This document shows, one piece after another, positions 35,552 through 43,760 of a stretch of DNA of 64,000 nt. Position numbers and translations under genes: made by a program. Every line of letters starts with the position of its first letter. Position 1 is the first letter of the stretch. The stretch spans positions 124,001-188,000 of the forward strand of contig NZ_JANUQM010000007.1 of NCBI RefSeq assembly GCF_030386795.1. Direction: 5' to 3'. The notes under the pieces are model-generated. The model ran no database searches and was not told the DNA's origin. It was given only the letters and a program-made list of their open reading frames with translations. The stretch comes from Streptomyces sp. S.PNR 29 (GTDB lineage Bacteria; Actinomycetota; Actinomycetes; Streptomycetales; Streptomycetaceae).

Positions 35552-36949
35552 ATGAGCATGAGCCGTGCGCGGGGTACGAGAGAGCGACTGGTCGTGATCG
35601 GCGGCGACGCGGCGGGGATGTCCGCGGCGTCGCAGGCCCGCCGTCTGAAGGGCCCCGACGAGCTGGAGATCGTGGCGTTCGAACGAGGCCACTTCACCTC
35701 CTTCTCGGCCTGCGGCATCCCCTACTGGGTGGGCGGTGACGTCCCCGAGCGGGACCGGCTGATCGCCCGCACGCCCGAGGAGCACCGCGCGCGGGACATC
35801 GACCTGCGCATGCGCACCGAGGTCGTCGAGATCGACGTCGGTCGGGGGCGGGTACGCGCGCGTGACGTCGATGCCGGCGCCGAGTCCTGGACGTCGTACG
35901 ACAAACTGGTGATCGCGACCGGCGCCGTTCCCGTCCGCCCCGCCATGCCGGGCGTGGACGCGCCCGGCGTCCACGGCGTGCAGACCCTCGACGACGGCCA
36001 GGAGCTCCTCGACTCCCTGGCACGCACGCGTGGCCGCCGTGCGGTGGTCGTCGGCGCGGGCTACATCGGCGTCGAGATGGCCGAGGCGCTCATCAACCGG
36101 GGCTACGAGGTGACGGTCGTCAACCGCGGCCGGGAGCCGATGTCCACACTCGACCCGGACATGGGCCGCCTGGTGCACGAGGCCATGGAGGGCCTGGGCA
36201 TCGCCATGGTCGACGACACCGAGGTGACCAAGCTGCTCACGGGGGACGACGGGCGGGTGCGGGCGGTGGCCACGGAGGACGCCGAGTACCCGGCGGACGT
36301 GGTCGTCCTCGGCATCGGCGTACGCCCGGAGACGACGCTCGCCGCGGCCGCCGGCCTCCCGCTGGGTGCTCACTCCGGCCTGCTGACGGACCGGGCGATG
36401 CGGGTGCGCGGCCACGAGAACATCTGGGCCGGCGGTGACTGCGTGGAGGTGCTGGACCTGGTCTCCGGCCAGGAACGCCACATCCCGCTCGGCACGCACG
36501 CCAACAAGCACGGCCAGGTCATCGGCACCAACGTCGGCGGCGGCTACGCCACCTTCCCTGGGGTGGTCGGCACGGCGGTCAGCAAGGTCTGCGACCTGGA
36601 GATCGCCCGCACCGGCCTGCGCGAGAAGGACGCCCGCCGTGTGGGCCTGCAGTACGTCACGGTCACCATCGAGTCCACCAGTCGCGCGGGCTACTACCCC
36701 GGCGCCTCCCCCATGACCGTGAAGATGCTCGCCGAACGCCGCACGGGCCGGCTGCTCGGCGTGCAGATCGTGGGCAGGGAGGGCGCGGGAAAGCGAGTCG
36801 ACATCGCGGCGGTTGCCCTCACGGCCGGCATGACGGTGGAGCAGATGACGTCCCTGGACCTGGGGTACGCGCCACCTTTCTCGCCGGTCTGGGATCCGGT
36901 ACTGGTAGCGGCCCGCAAGGCATCGAAGGCGGTACAGCAGCAGGGCTGA
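35552..36949 (+). CDS. CoA-disulfide-reductase/NADH-oxidase-like flavoprotein
   Basis: A 465-residue flavin disulfide reductase-type enzyme. FAD motif LVVIGGDAAGMSAASQARR, redox Cys in TSFSACGIPYWVGG (C54, equivalent to the single active-site Cys of CoADR/Nox), NAD motif AVVVGAGYIGVEMAEAL, second FAD motif NIWAGGDCVEV and a dimerisation domain ending YAPPFSPVWDPVL. The reaction could be CoA-disulfide reduction or NADH oxidation; sequence alone does not separate these. No rhodanese domain is present. It is followed by a strong terminator hairpin. Confidence 0.92.
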   Translation: MSMSRARGTRERLVVIGGDAAGMSAASQARRLKGPDELEIVAFERGHFTSFSACGIPYWVGGDVPERDRLIARTPEEHRARDIDLRMRTEVVEIDVGRGRVRARDVDAGAESWTSYDKLVIATGAVPVRPAMPGVDAPGVHGVQTLDDGQELLDSLARTRGRRAVVVGAGYIGVEMAEALINRGYEVTVVNRGREPMSTLDPDMGRLVHEAMEGLGIAMVDDTEVTKLLTGDDGRVRAVATEDAEYPADVVVLGIGVRPETTLAAAAGLPLGAHSGLLTDRAMRVRGHENIWAGGDCVEVLDLVSGQERHIPLGTHANKHGQVIGTNVGGGYATFPGVVGTAVSKVCDLEIARTGLREKDARRVGLQYVTVTIESTSRAGYYPGASPMTVKMLAERRTGRLLGVQIVGREGAGKRVDIAAVALTAGMTVEQMTSLDLGYAPPFSPVWDPVLVAARKASKAVQQQG

Positions 36950-36955
36950 GGGGGC

Positions 36956-36983
36956 GCGGGGCCGCATCGATGTGCGGCCCCGC
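36956..36983. terminator. Hairpin between convergent genes
   Basis: GCGGGGCCGCA (36956-36966) and TGCGGCCCCGC (36973-36983) form perfect 11-bp arms around a 6-nt loop, 6 nt after the flavoprotein stop. It lies before the 3' end of the convergent gene at 37051 and could serve both directions. Confidence 0.8.
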
Positions 36984-37050
36984 CGCGTGGGCGCGAGCAA
37001 CCGCCCACAGCCCGCCCCCGGCAGGCCACCCGCCTCCCGTCGGCGCGTCC

Positions 37051-37368
37051 CTACGCAGTCCCGTTGATCCGGTCGATCGCCTGCCGAGCCTGCTCAGCCG
37101 GCGGCCGGGACGGCAACGACGACACCGACGCGGCGGCAACGGCCGGCGGCTGCTCCCCCGCCGGCCGCGCGTGCGCGGCACTCCGCGTGGACCGCAACCG
37201 GTGGCTCACCGCCTCATCGAGAGTCACGGGACGCTGCATCTGCGAGGCCAGCCGTCCGGCCTCCTGGCCGAGCCTGGCCACGTCCTCCCACGGCAGCCTC
37301 ACCACCAGGGAGAGCTCCGCCTCGCCGTCCGGCGTGGCGTGCATCGGAGGAGTAACTCGGTCGTTCAT
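37051..37368 (-). CDS. Conserved small Streptomyces protein of unknown function
   Basis: A 105-residue protein with ATG 37368 after GAGGAAC. Residues about 15-60 (GEAELSLVVRLPWEDVARLGQEAGRLASQMQRPVTLDEAVSHRLR) look like a strand followed by helices, in the manner of a ribbon-helix-helix or small alpha-helical domain; the rest is Ala/Pro-rich and ends AEQARQAIDRINGTA. It is divergent from the rhomboid gene with about 125 nt between starts. No family name is given with confidence. Confidence 0.65.
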   Translation of the reverse strand: MNDRVTPPMHATPDGEAELSLVVRLPWEDVARLGQEAGRLASQMQRPVTLDEAVSHRLRSTRSAAHARPAGEQPPAVAAASVSSLPSRPPAEQARQAIDRINGTA

Positions 37369-37493
37369 CGCCTGTTCCTCACGTCGTCCCCGCGACCCGC
37401 CTTCCCCGTGCCGCGGACGGTTGCCGAGACATACGCGCGTCCGGTCGGCCGCGTTCACCGATTCGCCGGCCGTATCGGGGGCACTAGTCCCTC

Positions 37494-38312
37494 GTGGTCA
37501 TCCCGGTCCATGACGTGAACCCCGTGCGCCGCACCCCTTGGGTGACGTACGCGCTGCTCGCCGCCAACGTCCTCGTGTTCCTGTTCATGCCCGGCCTGGC
37601 CGGCTCCGTGGCGGGGGACAGCAGCCTGGCCCAGCTCTGCCATCTGCAGGCGTTCCTGGACCAGTACGCCGTGGTGCCCCGGGAGTTGATCCACCATCAG
37701 ATGCCGCAGGTGGTGCCCACGGGCGACATCGGCATGGGCCCGCAGGGGCCGGGCTGCGTGGTCGGCCCGCCGGACTACGACAAGTCGCCGGAACTGAGTG
37801 TCCTCACGGCGATGTTCCTGCACGGCAGCTGGCTGCACCTGCTGGGCAACATGCTCTTCCTGTGGATCTTCGGCAACAACATCGAGGACCGGATGGGGCA
37901 CATCCGCTTCCTGCTCTTCTACGCCGTCTGCGGATACGCGGCGTCCTACGGTTTCGCGCTGCTCAACGCCGACTCCGGCGAACCGCTGATCGGCGCCTCG
38001 GGGGCGATCGCCGGTGTGCTGGGCGCCTACCTGGTGCTGTACCCCAAGGCCCGCGTGTGGGTCCTCGTACCGTTCCTGATCTTCCTGCCGCTGAGGCTGC
38101 CGGCCTGGATCGTGCTGGGACTCTGGTTCGTGCTGCAGGCGGTGTACTCGTCCGGCGAGGGCGTCTCCGCCGCGGGCACCGTGGCGTACGCGGCACACAT
38201 CGTCGGCTTCCTCGCCGGGATGCTGATCGCCTGGCCGCTGCGCCCCGGCACCCCGCCACCACCCGAACCACGCGGTGTGCTGTTCGGGAGGCGTGCACGG
38301 ACGGGCTGGTGA
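37494..38312 (+). CDS. Rhomboid family intramembrane serine protease
   Basis: A 272-residue membrane protein with about six helices. The catalytic Ser is S169 in GEPLIGASGAIAGVLGAYLV; the His is H235 in AYAAHIVGFLAGM; the HGSWLHLLGNM segment (H115, N119) provides the oxyanion-side residues. The long extracytoplasmic loop (about 37-98) between helices 1 and 2 carries two Cys. GTG 37494 is the only nearby start. It converges with the anti-sigma gene 17 nt downstream. Confidence 0.94.
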   Translation: MVIPVHDVNPVRRTPWVTYALLAANVLVFLFMPGLAGSVAGDSSLAQLCHLQAFLDQYAVVPRELIHHQMPQVVPTGDIGMGPQGPGCVVGPPDYDKSPELSVLTAMFLHGSWLHLLGNMLFLWIFGNNIEDRMGHIRFLLFYAVCGYAASYGFALLNADSGEPLIGASGAIAGVLGAYLVLYPKARVWVLVPFLIFLPLRLPAWIVLGLWFVLQAVYSSGEGVSAAGTVAYAAHIVGFLAGMLIAWPLRPGTPPPPEPRGVLFGRRARTGW

Positions 38313-38329
38313 CAGGGCCGGGGCCGCGG

Positions 38330-39082
38330 TCACCGGTTCAGCCGTGCGTCGAAGTGGGCCGTGGCCAGGACGGAGCCGTCCGCGTCCAGCAGCCGGGCAC
38401 CGGACACCGTGTCCGGGTCGACTCGCGTGGGGGCTCCCCAGTACCCCCGCCCGGCGTCGTCGAGGGCGAACTCCCCGATGTGCACCGACGTGCCGTCCGT
38501 ACGCTCCAGCCGGCAGCTGACCTTTCCGGCCTCCGGGTATCCATCGCGCGAGCCTGCGGCCAAGGAGTCGGATCCGGACCAATCCCGGCCGAGGTCGACC
38601 GACATGTAGACCCAGCCCGGAGATCCGGTATAGGCGAAGATCCGGCCTACCGGGCGGTGGTCGAGGGCCAGCAGAGACGCTGCGAGCAGGCCGTGCTTCG
38701 AGCCGGGGGGCTGCGAACTCCGCGAGGAGGGAGCCGACGCTCCCTCGATGGCCGTACCGACGGCCCAGCCGCCGAAGCCGAACCCGAGGGCGATCGCGGT
38801 GGCGGCCGCGACCGCCACACGGGCCCGTGGTCGCCGCCGTCGCGCCGGCCGGCTCAGACGCAGGCCGTGCGTCACCCGTGTCTCGAAGCCGACGGGCGGC
38901 TCGCTGTCCGGCAGGAGAGAGAGCAGTCCGTCCGCGACGACCGTCAGTTGCCCGACGTGCTCCCGGCAGGCGGGGCAGCGGTCCAGATGGGCGATGGCCT
39001 CGGCGCGCTGCTGGCCGGGGAGGATACCCAGCGCCAGCTCGTCGGCGACGCCCCTCAGCCACGCGCAGTCCCTGTCAGTCAT
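38330..39082 (-). CDS. Anti-sigma factor with zf-HC2 zinc finger
   Basis: A 250-residue membrane anti-sigma factor. The N-terminal zinc-binding anti-sigma segment is HLDRCPACREHVGQL (H-x3-C-x2-C), followed by an Arg-rich stretch, one membrane helix (about 89-110) and an extracytoplasmic domain of about 140 residues of the anti-sigma K type (SLLALDHRPVGRIFAYTG). ATG 39082 overlaps the end of the sigma factor gene by 8 bp, so they are co-translated and act as a pair: the anti-sigma factor binds the sigma at the membrane until released by an envelope or redox signal. Confidence 0.92.
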   Translation of the reverse strand: MTDRDCAWLRGVADELALGILPGQQRAEAIAHLDRCPACREHVGQLTVVADGLLSLLPDSEPPVGFETRVTHGLRLSRPARRRRPRARVAVAAATAIALGFGFGGWAVGTAIEGASAPSSRSSQPPGSKHGLLAASLLALDHRPVGRIFAYTGSPGWVYMSVDLGRDWSGSDSLAAGSRDGYPEAGKVSCRLERTDGTSVHIGEFALDDAGRGYWGAPTRVDPDTVSGARLLDADGSVLATAHFDARLNR

Positions 39083-39656
39083 GATCGGCTCGCTCGGGTC
39101 CCAGAACCGTCCGCAGCTTCCCCATCGCCGCCCTGATCCGTGTCTTCGCCGTGCCCAGGGGGATCCCCTCGGACTCGGAGATCTGCCGTGCGGTCATTCC
39201 GTAGATCCCGGCCATGACCACGGCACGCGCCTGCTCGCGCGGCAGGCCGGCCACCGCGGCCCGTATCCGGGATGCCGTCTCGTCGGCCAGGGCCACCTGT
39301 TCGGGCGTCCGGGTCACGACGCCGAGCAGAGCGTCGAGGTCCTCGGGGGAGACCGGCGTGGCGTTGCGCGCGCGGACGGCGTCGACCGCCAGATTGTGCG
39401 TGATGGTCCCCAGCCAGGTCTTCACCGATCCGCGCCGGGAGTCGTAGACCTGCGCATGACGCCAAGCCCGTTCGAAGGTCTGCTGGGCGATGTCCTCGGC
39501 GAGCTGGGGGTCGTCGACGACAGCGATGGCGATACCGAAGACCATGCGCTGGAACCGGCGGACGAACGCGAGGGCGATCTCCGGGGCACCGCTCGCCATT
39601 CCCGCCAGCAGCGCCTCGTCCGAGAGCCGCCCGATGGGGAGGGCCAATCTCCGCAT
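39075..39656 (-). CDS. ECF RNA polymerase sigma factor
   Basis: A 193-residue group 4 sigma factor. Region 2 spans about 22-90 (FVRRFQRMVFGIAIAVVDDPQLAEDIAQQTFERAWRHA), region 4 about 125-185 (LPREQARAVVMAGIYGMTARQISESEGIPLGTAKTRIRAAMGKLR). ATG 39656 is chosen; no clear ribosome site is seen, so the mRNA may be leaderless. The gene faces a cupredoxin lipoprotein gene across a 144-nt divergent region, a likely target promoter. It is followed by its anti-sigma gene with an 8-bp overlap. Confidence 0.92.
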   Translation of the reverse strand: MRRLALPIGRLSDEALLAGMASGAPEIALAFVRRFQRMVFGIAIAVVDDPQLAEDIAQQTFERAWRHAQVYDSRRGSVKTWLGTITHNLAVDAVRARNATPVSPEDLDALLGVVTRTPEQVALADETASRIRAAVAGLPREQARAVVMAGIYGMTARQISESEGIPLGTAKTRIRAAMGKLRTVLGPERADHD

Positions 39657-39800
39657 ACCAGTGGATACGGCGGACCTCGCCGAACGGATTCCCCCGTTCC
39701 TGCGCGGGATCACAGCCCCATTCTCCCGCTTTCCGGAAATCCCCGGGCACGCTCCGCCCGTACCTCTGGTCAGGAACGATTTCTCGCGGAGGGCCGAGAC

Positions 39801-40280
39801 ATGGCGACGACGCTCATGACGTTCGTGCGCAGGAACGTCGGGCCCGGGCTGGCCGCCGGAGCACTGGCGGGCATCCTCGTGGCGTGCGGAGGCGGAAACG
39901 ACGACGGTGCCGGCTCGACATCGTCGACCCCGGAACGGAGCGGCAAGCCGGGAACCACCCAAGTGGACGTCAAGATGACCGATTTCAAGATGCAGCTGTC
40001 CCGAGCGACGCTGAAGGCGGGTGAGCACACCTTCGTCGCCAGGAACGACGGAGACCACGACCACGCCCTGGAGATCGAGGGCGCCGGGACGGAGGAGAAG
40101 ACGCGGACGCTGGAACCCGGAGAGTCGGCGAGCCTCACCATCACGCTGAAGGACGGCACGTACGAGGTCTACTGTCCTGTCGACGGACACAAGGACCTGG
40201 GCATGAAGACCGAGCTCACCGTCGGTGGCAGCGCCTCACCGGGCGGCGGCACCCGCACGACCGACGGCAATGGCTACTGA
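39801..40280 (+). CDS. Cupredoxin-like lipoprotein
   Basis: A 159-residue predicted lipoprotein with signal peptide and lipobox LVAC (about residue 29). The mature part is a cupredoxin fold: VDVKMTDFKMQLSRATLKAGEHTFVARNDGDHDHALEI supplies a His ligand, and YEVYCPVDGHKDLGM provides Cys, His and Met in type-1 copper order. It would carry electrons or bind copper on the outer face of the membrane. ATG 39801 follows GGAGGG. Its TGA overlaps the next gene's start region. It faces the ECF sigma gene, suggesting shared regulation. Confidence 0.88.
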   Translation: MATTLMTFVRRNVGPGLAAGALAGILVACGGGNDDGAGSTSSTPERSGKPGTTQVDVKMTDFKMQLSRATLKAGEHTFVARNDGDHDHALEIEGAGTEEKTRTLEPGESASLTITLKDGTYEVYCPVDGHKDLGMKTELTVGGSASPGGGTRTTDGNGY

Positions 40281-40731
40281 GCGCACGGTCGCGCTCATCG
40301 TGCTGCGGCTGGCCGCGGCCGGAACGGCCGTGGCCATGGGCGCGATCCACCTCCACCTCTGGTACGACGGCTACCGGTACCTGGACACGATCGGCCCGTT
40401 GTTCCTGCTCAACGCGATCGGGGCCGGGCTGCTCGCCATGTCGCTGCTGATCACACCCACCCGCCTCCTGTCCGTCCTCGCGACGCTGGGCACGCTCTTC
40501 ACGGCCGGCACACTGGTGGCCCTGATCGTGAGCCTCACCTCCGGTCTCTTCGGGTTCCAGGAGACCCTCGACGCGAACCTGGTCGAGCCGACCCTCGCCG
40601 TCGAAGCCGCGGGGTGCGTTCTGCTGGTGGCGCTTGCCCTGCTGAGCCGTCATGGAGGTGCCCGTGCCGGTCGCGCCCCCGGCACGGGCCCCCGAACCGC
40701 ACGTCGGTCAGACGACGGTGGGCGTCTTTGA
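40270..40731 (+). CDS. Four-helix integral membrane protein next to cupredoxin
   Basis: A 153-residue membrane protein with four helices (LIVLRLAAAGTAVAMGAIHLHL; PLFLLNAIGAGLLAMSLLI; SVLATLGTLFTAGTLVALIVSL; LAVEAAGCVLLVALALL). GAIHLHLWYDGYR carries two His that could bind a metal or haem. ATG 40270 overlaps the cupredoxin coding end by 11 bp, so the two are translated together and may form an electron-transfer or copper module. Its 3' end overlaps the convergent cbtA by 24 bp. Function unknown. Confidence 0.82.
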   Translation: MATERTVALIVLRLAAAGTAVAMGAIHLHLWYDGYRYLDTIGPLFLLNAIGAGLLAMSLLITPTRLLSVLATLGTLFTAGTLVALIVSLTSGLFGFQETLDANLVEPTLAVEAAGCVLLVALALLSRHGGARAGRAPGTGPRTARRSDDGGRL

Positions 40732-41466
40732 AGCGGCGCCTCGGGCTGTCCGGTCAGCCTGCGGGTGCAGCACACGCCGGGCCAGGAACCCGAAGATCAC
40801 CCCGAACGACGCCCAGAGCAGGGCCTGGATGCCGATGGAGGCCATGCGGAACTGCCACAACGTGCCGGCCGGGAAGTCCTTGGGCACTTCGTCGACCGCC
40901 GGCAGCACTGCCATGACAACCGAGACGACCACGATGAAGGCGGTCCCCGCGGCGACGGTGGCATTCCAGTTGCCGTACCGCGCGGCGAGGCGGCGGCCGA
41001 GGATCACCGCTGCGATGCCGAGGAGTACGGCCAGCGCGATCATGCCGAAGTACAGCGTGGTGCGCTTGCCGATGGTGTCCGGGTCGTTGGCGCCGGGCGG
41101 GTTGGCCGGGTACTTCAGGAACGGCACGAGATAGACCGTGACGAACGCGCTCCCGGCCACCAGGGCGGCGGTCGCCCGTGCGCCGAAACGGCCGACCCGC
41201 CCCAGGGCGAAGCAGAAGGCCAGCGCGGCGATGCCGCCCACCGCGGTCCCGAACACCAGTACCGCGGTCGCCAGGCCGGCGGTCGACTGCATGGCCCGGC
41301 TGACGATCTCGGCCTCGTGCTCGTGCGTGTGGGCGTCCTCGTAGGCGATGCCGGCGTTGACGCCCGGCTCGCCGATCAGGCGGGCCAGTCCGAAGGCCAG
41401 CAGGCCCGCGGCCAGGCCCGCGAGCATGCCGCGGACGAGCAGCATGCGGACGATCGCGGAGTTCAT
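40708..41466 (-). CDS. cbtA: CbtA family cobalt transporter subunit
   Basis: A 252-residue membrane protein with about six helices. The CbtA features are LLVRGMLAGLAAGLLAFGLARLIGEP near the N-terminus, the His-rich YEDAHTHEHEAEIVSRAMQ loop, and VYLVPFLKYPANPPGANDPDTIGKRT in the middle. It works with CbtB in cobalt import in bacteria where a cobalamin riboswitch precedes the pair. ATG 41466 lies 19 nt after cbtB. Confidence 0.93.
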   Translation of the reverse strand: MNSAIVRMLLVRGMLAGLAAGLLAFGLARLIGEPGVNAGIAYEDAHTHEHEAEIVSRAMQSTAGLATAVLVFGTAVGGIAALAFCFALGRVGRFGARATAALVAGSAFVTVYLVPFLKYPANPPGANDPDTIGKRTTLYFGMIALAVLLGIAAVILGRRLAARYGNWNATVAAGTAFIVVVSVVMAVLPAVDEVPKDFPAGTLWQFRMASIGIQALLWASFGVIFGFLARRVLHPQADRTARGAASKTPTVV

Positions 41467-41485
41467 GTGGGCTGTCCCCGCCCGC

Positions 41486-41707
41486 TCAGTGGCAGGGGAA
41501 GCCGAGCAGGTGCCGGCCGTCGTGCACCCATTCATGGACGCCCGCGCCCGACAGGAGCGAGGTGGCGCCTTCCTCGGCACCGACGAAGTACAGCAGAACC
41601 AGCATCAGAAGGCCGAAGAACGCCGCCCACGGCAGAATCGCGCGTACGGGCAGCTTGGCCACGGTGGGCGGGGCAAGCGGGGCAGGGGTGATGGCGGACT
41701 GCGCCAT
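41486..41707 (-). CDS. cbtB: CbtB family small cobalt transporter subunit
   Basis: A 73-residue protein with one membrane helix (ILPWAAFFGLLMLVLLYFVGAEEG) and the C-terminal metal-binding cluster HEWVHDGRHLLGFPCH typical of CbtB. ATG 41707 follows GAAGGAGG. It is the first gene after the cobalamin riboswitch and is followed by cbtA. Confidence 0.94.
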   Translation of the reverse strand: MAQSAITPAPLAPPTVAKLPVRAILPWAAFFGLLMLVLLYFVGAEEGATSLLSGAGVHEWVHDGRHLLGFPCH

Positions 41708-41764
41708 GGCGGGCCTCCTTCGGGAACACGCGTCCCGTGATAGGTGGAGCACGCGACGACGGCG

Positions 41765-41890
41765 CGAGGGTCTGACTCACCGACAACGCCCCCCGGGAGG
41801 GCGGCTTGTTCGGCACACAGTGGCGCGACCGTGCCGGAGTTTCACCGGGCTTCCAGACGCACCGTCGTCCTTACCGTGCAGACGGTACCG
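41765..41890 (-). promoter_or_regulatory. Cobalamin riboswitch upstream of cbtBA
   Basis: On the minus strand the leader contains the cobalamin-riboswitch core: GGAAGCCCGGTGAAACTCCG followed by GCACGGTCGCGCCACTGTG, then a G/C hairpin and GTGAGTCAGACCC near 41768-41780. The core lies at about 41821-41855. It sits about 60 nt before the cbtB start, so cobalamin would repress expression of the transporter. The outer boundaries are approximate. Confidence 0.92.
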
Positions 41891-41970
41891 GCCCGTGGAC
41901 AACCGGCCAAGATGGCCTGCCTCACGCACCCGCGCCCACCACCCGCCGCACCAGGGCTAGCCTCGCGTGC

Positions 41971-42525
41971 ATGACGATCCGGCTGACCCTGCTCACCCCT
42001 GCACTGGGACCGGCCGCCCGCCGGGGACGCATCGACGGCGGCGGTTCGCTGGACGAGAACGGACTGCGGCAGGCCCGGGCCATGGCTGCGCATCTGCCGC
42101 CGGCCGACCTCTGTCTCAGTGCCCCGTCCCGGCGGTGCACACAGACCGCCGACGCCCTCGGCGTGCAGGCTACGACGGAGATGGCGCTGCGCGAGCTGGA
42201 CCTCGGTTCGTGGCAGGGCCGCAGTCTCGACGAGTTGGCCGCCACCGAGCCGGAGGCGTTGGCCGCCTGGACCACCGACCCCGCGGCAGCGCCGCACAGC
42301 GGCGAGTCCGTCATCGACCTGTGCCGGCGCGTCGCCGAGTGGCTGGACGGCCTTCCGGACGACACCGGCCGCCTCCTCGCCGTCACGGACCCGTCGGTGG
42401 CCCGCGCCGCCGTCCTGCACGCCCTGACAGCACCGGCGCTCGCCTTCTGGCGGGTCGACGTTCCTCCGCTGACCTGCGTTCAGTTCACCGGCCGGGCCGG
42501 ACGCTGGAACCTCCGTATGCGGTGA
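41971..42525 (+). CDS. Histidine-phosphatase-fold protein lacking catalytic His residues
   Basis: A 184-residue protein of the phosphoglycerate-mutase/CobC-like fold. Family blocks are clear: LDENGLRQARAMAAHL, LCLSAPSRRCTQTADALG, LRELDLGSWQGRSLDELAATEPEALAAW and PHSGESVIDLCRRVAEWL. The N-terminal RHG motif is replaced by LLTPALGPAARRG, and the second catalytic His, normally in a VSHGG-type strand, is replaced in LLAVTDPSVARAAVL. It is probably not a phosphatase and may be a sensor or binding protein. It is divergent from the riboswitch-controlled cbtBA genes. ATG 41971 is the only nearby start. Confidence 0.85.
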   Translation: MTIRLTLLTPALGPAARRGRIDGGGSLDENGLRQARAMAAHLPPADLCLSAPSRRCTQTADALGVQATTEMALRELDLGSWQGRSLDELAATEPEALAAWTTDPAAAPHSGESVIDLCRRVAEWLDGLPDDTGRLLAVTDPSVARAAVLHALTAPALAFWRVDVPPLTCVQFTGRAGRWNLRMR

Positions 42526-42592
42526 CACGAGGGGCCGGGCGGCAAGCACGACGACCCGCCCGTCATGGGGTGGCCGGCACCCTCGTGGAGAC

Positions 42593-43672
42593 TCAGCGGG
42601 CGGTCTGCGTGTGGACGTACTCCACGAGCCGGGTCAGGGCGTCCGGGTCGGTGGACGGCATGACGCCGTGGCCGAGGTTGAAGACATGGCCCTCCAGTCC
42701 GGCGGCCGCGTCCAGGACCTCGCGGGTCTTGGCCTCGACCGCCTGCTGCGGGGCGAAGAGGATCGCCGGGTCGAGGTTGCCCTGGAGCGCCTTGCCGGGG
42801 CCGACGCGGCGAGTCGCCTCGTCGAGCGGGACGCGCCAGTCGACACCGACGACGTCCGCGCCCGCCTCGCCCATGAGGCCAAGGAGTTCGCCGGTGCCGA
42901 CGCCGAAGTGGATGCGCGGGACGCCGTACCCCGCCACGGCCCGGAACACCTTCGCCGAGGCCGGCATGACGGAGCGCCGGTAGTCGACCGGGGAGAGCGC
43001 GCCGGCCCATGAGTCGAACAGCTGGACGGCGCTCGCGCCCGCCTCGATCTGCACCTTGAGGAACGCGGCCGTGATGTCGGCGAGGCGGTCGAGGAGGTCG
43101 GCCCACAGCTCGGGGTCGCCGTACATCATCGCCTTGGCGTTCTCGTACGTGCGGGACGGGCCGCCCTCCACCAGGTAGCTCGCGAGGGTGAAGGGGGCGC
43201 CCGCGAAGCCGATGAGCGGGGTACTGCCGAGCTCACGCGTGAGCAGGCCGATGGCCTCGGTGACGTAGGAGACGTCCTCGGGGGTCAGGTCGCGCAGCTG
43301 CGCGAGGTCCGCGCGGGTGCGGACCGGGCGCTCGACGACCGGGCCGACGCCGGGCTTGATGTCGAGGTCGACGCCGATGGCCTTGAGTGGGACGACGATG
43401 TCGCTGAAGTAGATCGCCGCGTCCACGTGGTGCCGGCGCACCGGCTGCAGCGTGATCTCGGTGACCAGCTCCGGCCGCATGCAGGACTCCAGCATCGGAA
43501 TGCCCTCGCGCACCTTGCGGTACTCCGGCAGCGAGCGCCCGGCCTGCCGCATGAACCACACCGGTGTGTGCGGCACGGGCTCGCGCCTGCACGCCTTCAG
43601 GAAGGCTGAATCCTTGACCGCCTCGGACGTCGCTGTCGGCTGCCGGCTCGCGGGGCTCTCGTTCGCACTCAC
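42593..43672 (-). CDS. hemE: Uroporphyrinogen decarboxylase HemE
   Basis: A 359-residue cytoplasmic enzyme that decarboxylates uroporphyrinogen III to coproporphyrinogen III. The signature VWFMRQAGRSLPEYRKVRE is near residue 39, the substrate-binding AAIYFSDIVVPLKA carries the catalytic Asp, and FAGAPFTLASYLVEGGPSR is the second signature. GTG 43672 is chosen because it begins the conserved-length protein; the longer upstream frame is not family-like. It is divergent from the DUF3000 gene, with an 8-bp-arm palindrome in between, and belongs to the same haem route as hemY-hemQ. Confidence 0.96.
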   Translation of the reverse strand: MSANESPASRQPTATSEAVKDSAFLKACRREPVPHTPVWFMRQAGRSLPEYRKVREGIPMLESCMRPELVTEITLQPVRRHHVDAAIYFSDIVVPLKAIGVDLDIKPGVGPVVERPVRTRADLAQLRDLTPEDVSYVTEAIGLLTRELGSTPLIGFAGAPFTLASYLVEGGPSRTYENAKAMMYGDPELWADLLDRLADITAAFLKVQIEAGASAVQLFDSWAGALSPVDYRRSVMPASAKVFRAVAGYGVPRIHFGVGTGELLGLMGEAGADVVGVDWRVPLDEATRRVGPGKALQGNLDPAILFAPQQAVEAKTREVLDAAAGLEGHVFNLGHGVMPSTDPDALTRLVEYVHTQTAR

Positions 43673-43739
43673 GTCGGCAAGTCTCGCACGGGCCCGGAAC
43701 CGAGGCGGCCGCGCCCGCCCCTGCGGCAACCCCATCGCC

Positions 43740-43760
43740 GGGCAAGAGGGTGTCTTGCCC
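43740..43760. promoter_or_regulatory. Palindrome between hemE and DUF3000
   Basis: GGGCAAGA (43740-43747) and TCTTGCCC (43753-43760) are perfect inverted repeats around a 5-nt spacer, in the 123-nt divergent region between hemE and the DUF3000 gene. The position favours an operator serving one or both promoters; no regulator is identified. Confidence 0.55.

Noticed and set aside
39735..39761. GGAAAT...CGTA as an ECF sigma promoter for the cupredoxin gene
   Set aside because: The spacing is longer than usual for GGAAC-N16/17-CGT promoters and the -35 match is imperfect; kept only as a possibility.
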